Of a stretch of 19,052 nt of DNA, positions 14,877 to 19,052 are shown in pieces. The notes under the pieces are model-generated. The model was not told the DNA's origin and searched no databases. It saw only the letters and a program-made list of their open reading frames with translations. A program made the position numbers and the translations under genes. Within the stretch, counting starts at the first letter, position 1. Each line of letters opens with the position of its first letter. This stretch comes from JAFGFY01 sp964520425 (GTDB taxonomy: Bacteria; Desulfobacterota; DSM-4660; Desulfatiglandales; HGW-15): positions 1-19,052 of the forward strand of contig CAZFMX010000063.1 in assembly GCA_964520425.1 (NCBI GenBank), in the 5' to 3' direction.

Positions 14877-17741
14877 CTACTTAGCGGCGCCACAGCACTT
14901 CTTGTATTTCTTACCGCTGCCGCAGGGGCAAGGGGCGTTCCTTCCGATTTTTTGACCCTCCCTTCTGACCGTGGTGGGCGTACTTACGTCATCCCCATGG
15001 CTGAGCTGCATGGCCCTTTTCTGTTTTATAGGCATTTCTTCTTTCGGTCTTTTCCGAATAAGCTGGATCCGAGAAAGGGTGCTGAGGGTCTCTTCCCTAA
15101 TTCGATCCATCAGCTCTTCAAAGAGGGAGAATCCCTCTTTTTGATATTCTCTCAATGGGTCTAATTGGCCGTAACCCCGGAGCCCAATTCCCTCTTTCAT
15201 GCTTTGCATGTCCTGAAGATGAGCCACCCATTGGTTGTCAATAATCTGAAGGATGATAATCTTCTCTAACGCTCGAAGATCTTCTTCCCCAAGTTTTTTC
15301 TCCCGTGCCTCAAAGGACTCTTGGACTTGGTCATTCAGCAGGAGGATCAAATCTTCTATCTTCAGTTGATCAAACCTCTCTTCTCCCAGGTCTTCCGGCC
15401 CGATCTTTGGCAAAAAGCCGAATAATCTGGCGATATTCTCCCTCAACCCCTGAATATCCCAATCTTCGGAGTAGTCTTTCGGATTGATGAAAGTATCAAC
15501 CAGCATTTGCACCTTCTCATCCGCCATGCTATGGATCACTTCTTGAACCCCGTCACCAGTGAGTAAATCCTTCCTCAAAGAATAGACGATCTCTCTATGT
15601 TTATTCATGACATCATCGTATTCAAGCAGGTGTTTTCTGATATCAAAATGATGGGCCTCCACCCTCTTCTGAGCATTTTCTATGGCCCTGGAGATCAAAT
15701 TGTGCTCAATGGGTTGTCCCTCTTCCATGCCCAGGCGGTTCATGATTGAGGCAATCCTTTCGGAGCTGAATATTCTAAGCAGATCATCTTCGAGGGAAAG
15801 GTAGAAACGGGAGGTCCCGGGATCCCCCTGTCGACCCGATCGACCCCTGAGCTGGTTATCGATCCGACGGCTCTCATGTCTCTCCGTGCCTAGGATATGA
15901 AGCCCGCCCAAGGCTGTCACTCCTTCGCCCAGGATAATGTCAGTTCCTCTTCCGGCCATATTGGTAGAGATGGTCACGGTCTTTGCCTGACCAGCTTGTG
16001 CAATGATTTCGGCCTCTTTTTCGTGATGCTTGGCGTTGAGCACAGAATGGGGGATTCCAGACCTCTTGAGCATTTTGCTCAACATCTCCGATTTTTCAAC
16101 GGAAATGGTTCCCACCAGGACGGGCTGCCCCTTTTCATAGAGCTCTGAAATCTCATTTACGACGGCCTTGAACTTCTCCCTTTCCGTCTTGTAGATGGCA
16201 TCGGGAAAGTCTTTGCGTATCATTTCCTTGTTGGTCGGCACTACGGTCACATCCAGTTTATAGGTGCTGGCGAATTCAGCGGCCTCTGTGTCTGCCGTTC
16301 CCGTCATTCCTGCGAGCTTTTCGTACATTCGAAAGAAATTCTGAAATGTTACAGTGGCCAAGGTCTGGTTTTCTCCCGCCACACCGACCCCTTCTTTGGC
16401 CTCCACGGCCTGATGCAATCCGTCACTCCAGCGGCGACCCGGCATCATGCGCCCGGTGAATTCATCCACAATAACGACCTGTCCGTCCTTGACCACGTAA
16501 TGCACATCTTTTTCAAACAACCAGTACGCCTTAATCAGTTGCTGTGTGGTGTGGAGGAGGTCGGAAGATCGCATGTAGCGGTCTTCCAGATCCTTGAGAC
16601 GCTCCGCTTTTTCTTCTTGGCTTAGACTTTCGTCGGTTCGGATGTTATGACTCTCATCATCCAGATCGATGAGTATAAAATCTCCCAGACCCGATGCGGA
16701 GAGGAGGTTGATCCCCTTTTCAGTCAATTCCACTGAGTTATTACGTTCGTCAATAACACAGTAAAGGTCCTGATCTAAATCGGATAGGACCTTCTGGGCT
16801 CGAAGCAGACTCTCTGTTCGGTCGATTTCCTTCTTAAAGGATTGGTTTTTGGCTGTGATATCCATGTACACAGGATTCTTCGGGTCTCCCCGCTTGACCT
16901 GGAGAAGCATTTCAATAGTCTTATCCCCATAGTCTTCGTCCTGGATTCTGCTGCGGATGTCTTTGAGGATGGAGCGTATGATGGTCCATTGGTTCTTCTT
17001 CAGATTAATGACCAGGGGCTTGACTTCGGTGTAGATCTTGTTTTCGCTGTGCTCCACCGGACCACTTATTATCAGAGGGGTTCGGGATTCATCGATAAGG
17101 ATGCTGTCCACCTCATCCACAATGGCATAATGAAAATCTCTCTGGACATAATCCTCGAGAGAAAACTTCATGTTGTCTCTGAGATAATCAAAGCCGAATT
17201 CATTGTTTGTGCCGTATGTGATATCACAACCGTAGCTCTTTTTCCGTTCTTCATCGTTCATGCCGTGAACTATGACACCCACCGAGAGCCCTAAGAGGCT
17301 ATAGATCCCTCCCATCCATTCTGCATCTCGTTTTGCCAGATAATCATTGACAGTGACCAGATGGGCACCTCCTTCTGTTAGGGCGTTGAGATAAAGAGGA
17401 AGGGTCGCGGCCAGGGTCTTGCCTTCACCTGTTTTCATTTCAGCGATCTTCCCTTCATGCAGGACAATGCCGCCGATGATTTGGACATCAAAGTGACGCA
17501 TGCCGAGGACCCTGACCGAGGCCTCCCGAACCGCAGCAAAGGCCTCAGGAAGCAACTCGTTCAAAGTCTCACCCTTTGCATATCTCTCCTTGAACTCCAG
17601 GGTTTTCGACTGAAGGTCCGCATCGGAAAGGGCCTGGTATTGGGGCTCTAATTGATTGATGGCATCAACGATAGGCGCCATTCGTTTCAGTTCCCTCTCG
17701 TTTTTACTGCCAAATACTCCTTTTAGGAATTTGCCGATCAT
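14877..17741 (-). CDS. secA: Protein translocase ATPase SecA
   Basis: Motor ATPase that pushes preproteins through SecYEG at the inner membrane. It has 954 residues. Walker A TGEGKT is at 104-109, the DEVD box at 209-212, EFGFDYLRDNM at 181-191, the NBD2 motif MAGRGTDIILGEG and QLRGRSGRQGDPG further on, and a C-terminal zinc finger with C938, C940, C949 and C950 (CPCGSGKKYKKCC) that usually binds SecB and lipid. The stretch between ISGPVE (about 225-230) and LFEKDVHYVV is about 180 residues against about 95 in Escherichia coli, an insertion in the preprotein-crosslinking region known from some other phyla. The ribosome site is weak. It follows the M23 gene by 198 bases. Complete despite the nearby assembly gap. 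Confidence 0.98.
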   Translation of the reverse strand: MIGKFLKGVFGSKNERELKRMAPIVDAINQLEPQYQALSDADLQSKTLEFKERYAKGETLNELLPEAFAAVREASVRVLGMRHFDVQIIGGIVLHEGKIAEMKTGEGKTLAATLPLYLNALTEGGAHLVTVNDYLAKRDAEWMGGIYSLLGLSVGVIVHGMNDEERKKSYGCDITYGTNNEFGFDYLRDNMKFSLEDYVQRDFHYAIVDEVDSILIDESRTPLIISGPVEHSENKIYTEVKPLVINLKKNQWTIIRSILKDIRSRIQDEDYGDKTIEMLLQVKRGDPKNPVYMDITAKNQSFKKEIDRTESLLRAQKVLSDLDQDLYCVIDERNNSVELTEKGINLLSASGLGDFILIDLDDESHNIRTDESLSQEEKAERLKDLEDRYMRSSDLLHTTQQLIKAYWLFEKDVHYVVKDGQVVIVDEFTGRMMPGRRWSDGLHQAVEAKEGVGVAGENQTLATVTFQNFFRMYEKLAGMTGTADTEAAEFASTYKLDVTVVPTNKEMIRKDFPDAIYKTEREKFKAVVNEISELYEKGQPVLVGTISVEKSEMLSKMLKRSGIPHSVLNAKHHEKEAEIIAQAGQAKTVTISTNMAGRGTDIILGEGVTALGGLHILGTERHESRRIDNQLRGRSGRQGDPGTSRFYLSLEDDLLRIFSSERIASIMNRLGMEEGQPIEHNLISRAIENAQKRVEAHHFDIRKHLLEYDDVMNKHREIVYSLRKDLLTGDGVQEVIHSMADEKVQMLVDTFINPKDYSEDWDIQGLRENIARLFGFLPKIGPEDLGEERFDQLKIEDLILLLNDQVQESFEAREKKLGEEDLRALEKIIILQIIDNQWVAHLQDMQSMKEGIGLRGYGQLDPLREYQKEGFSLFEELMDRIREETLSTLSRIQLIRKRPKEEMPIKQKRAMQLSHGDDVSTPTTVRREGQKIGRNAPCPCGSGKKYKKCCGAAK

Positions 17742-17787
17742 GGATTTCTAAACCTAGCTCAAAAAGAATAGCAGAGAGTGTATTTCA

Positions 17788-17817
17788 ATCGGTTGTAACG
17801 TGACAAAGACTTCGGTC
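17788..17817 (-). promoter_or_regulatory. Weak candidate promoter for secA
   Basis: On the minus strand TTGTCA is followed 18 bases later by TACACT, about 45 bases before the secA start. Further upstream there is a better -10 (TATACT, near 17840) but no matching -35. Neither is strong, and secA could also be read from the M23 gene promoter. Confidence 0.25.
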
Positions 17818-17939
17818 CGAAAGAAAATCAATATACCAGTATACATCATAAGGAGACAGAAAGGAATCTCAAACCTGACGGACATCCATTCAGATACGAC
17901 CCTTTTTCACTGGTTTGAAGTTGTCCTTGGGACATGATC

Positions 17940-18848
17940 CTAATTGAGTATGTAACGACGGGGGTTTACAGGAAGGCTGTTTAGATAGACTTCGTAATGC
18001 AAATGGGGCCCTGTGCTGCGGCCGGTATTTCCCACCAGACCGATTTCTTGGCCCCGTTTCACATATTCGCCTTGTTTGACCAGGATCTTTGTCATATGCC
18101 CATATCTCGTTTTTAGACCATAGCCATGATTAATCATCAGCATATTTCCCATGAAATAGTCCTTTCCGGTTGAGGAAACAAGACCATCTGCCGGCGCAAG
18201 GATAGGCGTATTCATGCGTGTGCTGATATCAATCCCTTTGTGGAATTCCTCTTCGTTTGTGAAAGGGGAAATCCGATTTCCAAAACCTGAGCTGAGCCAC
18301 CCCCTGGTGGGCCATATGGAGGGTGTATGGGCAAGCAAGTTCTTTTGATTTTCAAGAAATTTGTAGAGTTCTTCCTTTTCATTCATCTGAATCGATATGG
18401 CGGTATCGAGATTGTCAAGAGATTGATGCATTAAAGTGACCAGTCTTTCATGTGCCTTTTCAATGGTGTACCCCGGGTCGAACAAGGAGGAGTCCGAACC
18501 CCCAATACCCAGAAATTGGTTGTTCTCTTCCTCGGTCTCCAGGTTGACCATAATCTTCAGTTTCTGATCGAACTCATTCAATTCGATCAGTCTTCCGTTG
18601 ATTCGATCAATCCTGTCTGTCAGGGAGGCAAGCTGGACCTCTTGCTGGGAATTTTCCTTTTCAAGCCGTGCGAGTTTGGGGATCTTTGCCTTTACGGCCC
18701 GATAGTCCATAAGACCCCAGGTGAGGACAAATGCAAGTAAGAGGATAGCAAGGAGGAAACCCAGAAGAATCGACTGAGGAATCTTGAATTGCTTCACCCG
18801 GTTGGAAGCATCTGGAAGAAAGATTATGGTGATCTTTTTACGGAGCAT
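17940..18848 (-). CDS. M23/LytM-family envelope peptidase
   Basis: Single-pass inner-membrane protein with a periplasmic peptidoglycan endopeptidase-like domain, 302 residues. The transmembrane segment is about 27-46, an amphipathic coiled-coil-like stretch about 55-100, and the LytM domain about 180-300. All zinc and catalytic residues are visible: H203 and D207 (HKGID), H251 (YGHM), and H282 and H284 (PHLHYEV). It may therefore be an active cross-link hydrolase rather than a degenerate EnvC-like activator, though a coiled coil plus LytM layout is shared by both. AAGGA lies six bases before the ATG. secA follows; the pairing is common in this lineage by recollection. Confidence 0.93.
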   Translation of the reverse strand: MLRKKITIIFLPDASNRVKQFKIPQSILLGFLLAILLLAFVLTWGLMDYRAVKAKIPKLARLEKENSQQEVQLASLTDRIDRINGRLIELNEFDQKLKIMVNLETEEENNQFLGIGGSDSSLFDPGYTIEKAHERLVTLMHQSLDNLDTAISIQMNEKEELYKFLENQKNLLAHTPSIWPTRGWLSSGFGNRISPFTNEEEFHKGIDISTRMNTPILAPADGLVSSTGKDYFMGNMLMINHGYGLKTRYGHMTKILVKQGEYVKRGQEIGLVGNTGRSTGPHLHYEVYLNSLPVNPRRYILN

Positions 18849-18898
18849 AAAAATCCTTTAGATCAATTCTAGCGTGAAAAAATGATATTGATTTAGTA

Positions 18899-18928
18899 AG
18901 AATAACACAAAAAGGTCAATTTTGTCAA
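18899..18928 (-). promoter_or_regulatory. Sigma-70-like promoter for the M23 gene
   Basis: Minus strand: a perfect TTGACA (18923-18928) and TATTCT (18899-18904) are 18 bases apart, about 50 bases before the start codon. The 10-bp palindrome ACCAGCTGGT (18928-18937) abuts the -35, and TTGAC is repeated nine bases further in, possible regulator contacts. The remaining bases to the window end (about 115) hold no supported gene, only short palindromes such as ACACTA-CATA-TAGTGT at the very end. Confidence 0.6.
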
Positions 18929-19052
18929 CCAGCTGGTGCTTTGTTTTCTTTCCTATTTCTTTGTTCACAAAATGTCAAAATGTTTTTTGCCAAGAGCGGG
19001 GTGATTCCGCGAACGGCCACAAGATCTTGCTTCGTTACACTACATATAGTGT

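Noticed and set aside
14602..15164. Frames running through the N block
   Set aside because: They are translations of undetermined bases and the duplicated 55-mer.
19020..19052. Palindromes CAAGATCTTG and ACACTA-CATA-TAGTGT at the window edge
   Set aside because: Short, common palindromes without context on the far side; cannot be interpreted here.

Overview
The window looks like part of a metagenome- or draft-assembled chromosome of a Desulfobacterota-type bacterium (former Deltaproteobacteria). This is inferred from gene order (xerC-hslV-hslU-argB-argD-argG on one strand, an M23 peptidase directly upstream of secA, manC-pmm-rdgB-cutA) and from protein style, not from a database search. It is mostly housekeeping DNA with moderate base composition. 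No CRISPR array, tRNA, rRNA or complete autonomous transposon was seen.

Layout. 122-3501 (minus): arginine genes argB, argD and argG; argD and argG overlap by 4 bases. 3502-4033: argB leader with a triple complementary repeat, then a 328-bp terminal-inverted-repeat element (copy 1). 4034-7141 (minus): hslU, hslV and xerC. 7142-7461: divergent regulatory region. 7462-10048 (plus): an EF-G-like GTPase, then a MogA/MoaB-type molybdopterin adenylyltransferase 10 bases later. 10049-10394: convergent gap with no recognised gene. 10395-14324 (minus, reading right to left): manC, pmm/algC, the second 328-bp element, rdgB, cutA. 14325-14876: a different short inverted-repeat element and a 100-N assembly gap bounded by an exact 55-bp duplication. 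14877-18848 (minus): secA and an M23-family envelope peptidase with a good sigma-70-like promoter.

Functions. ArgB, ArgD and ArgG cover three steps of arginine synthesis; argF is absent between argD and argG. HslUV is a cytoplasmic ATP-dependent protease, and XerC resolves chromosome dimers. ManC and PMM make GDP-mannose for surface glycans. RdgB cleans the nucleotide pool. SecA drives protein export, and the M23 protein probably acts on or regulates cell-wall hydrolysis.

The most interesting material is non-coding. Two related 328-bp nested inverted-repeat elements each sit in the same orientation at the 3' end of a gene. One of them has donated the last six codons and the stop codon of pmm, splitting what was apparently a tight pmm-rdgB junction. 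A second, unrelated inverted-repeat element lies between secA and manC. The assembly gap beside it is probably an artefact of a 55-mer overlap. I saw no wholly new multi-gene system.
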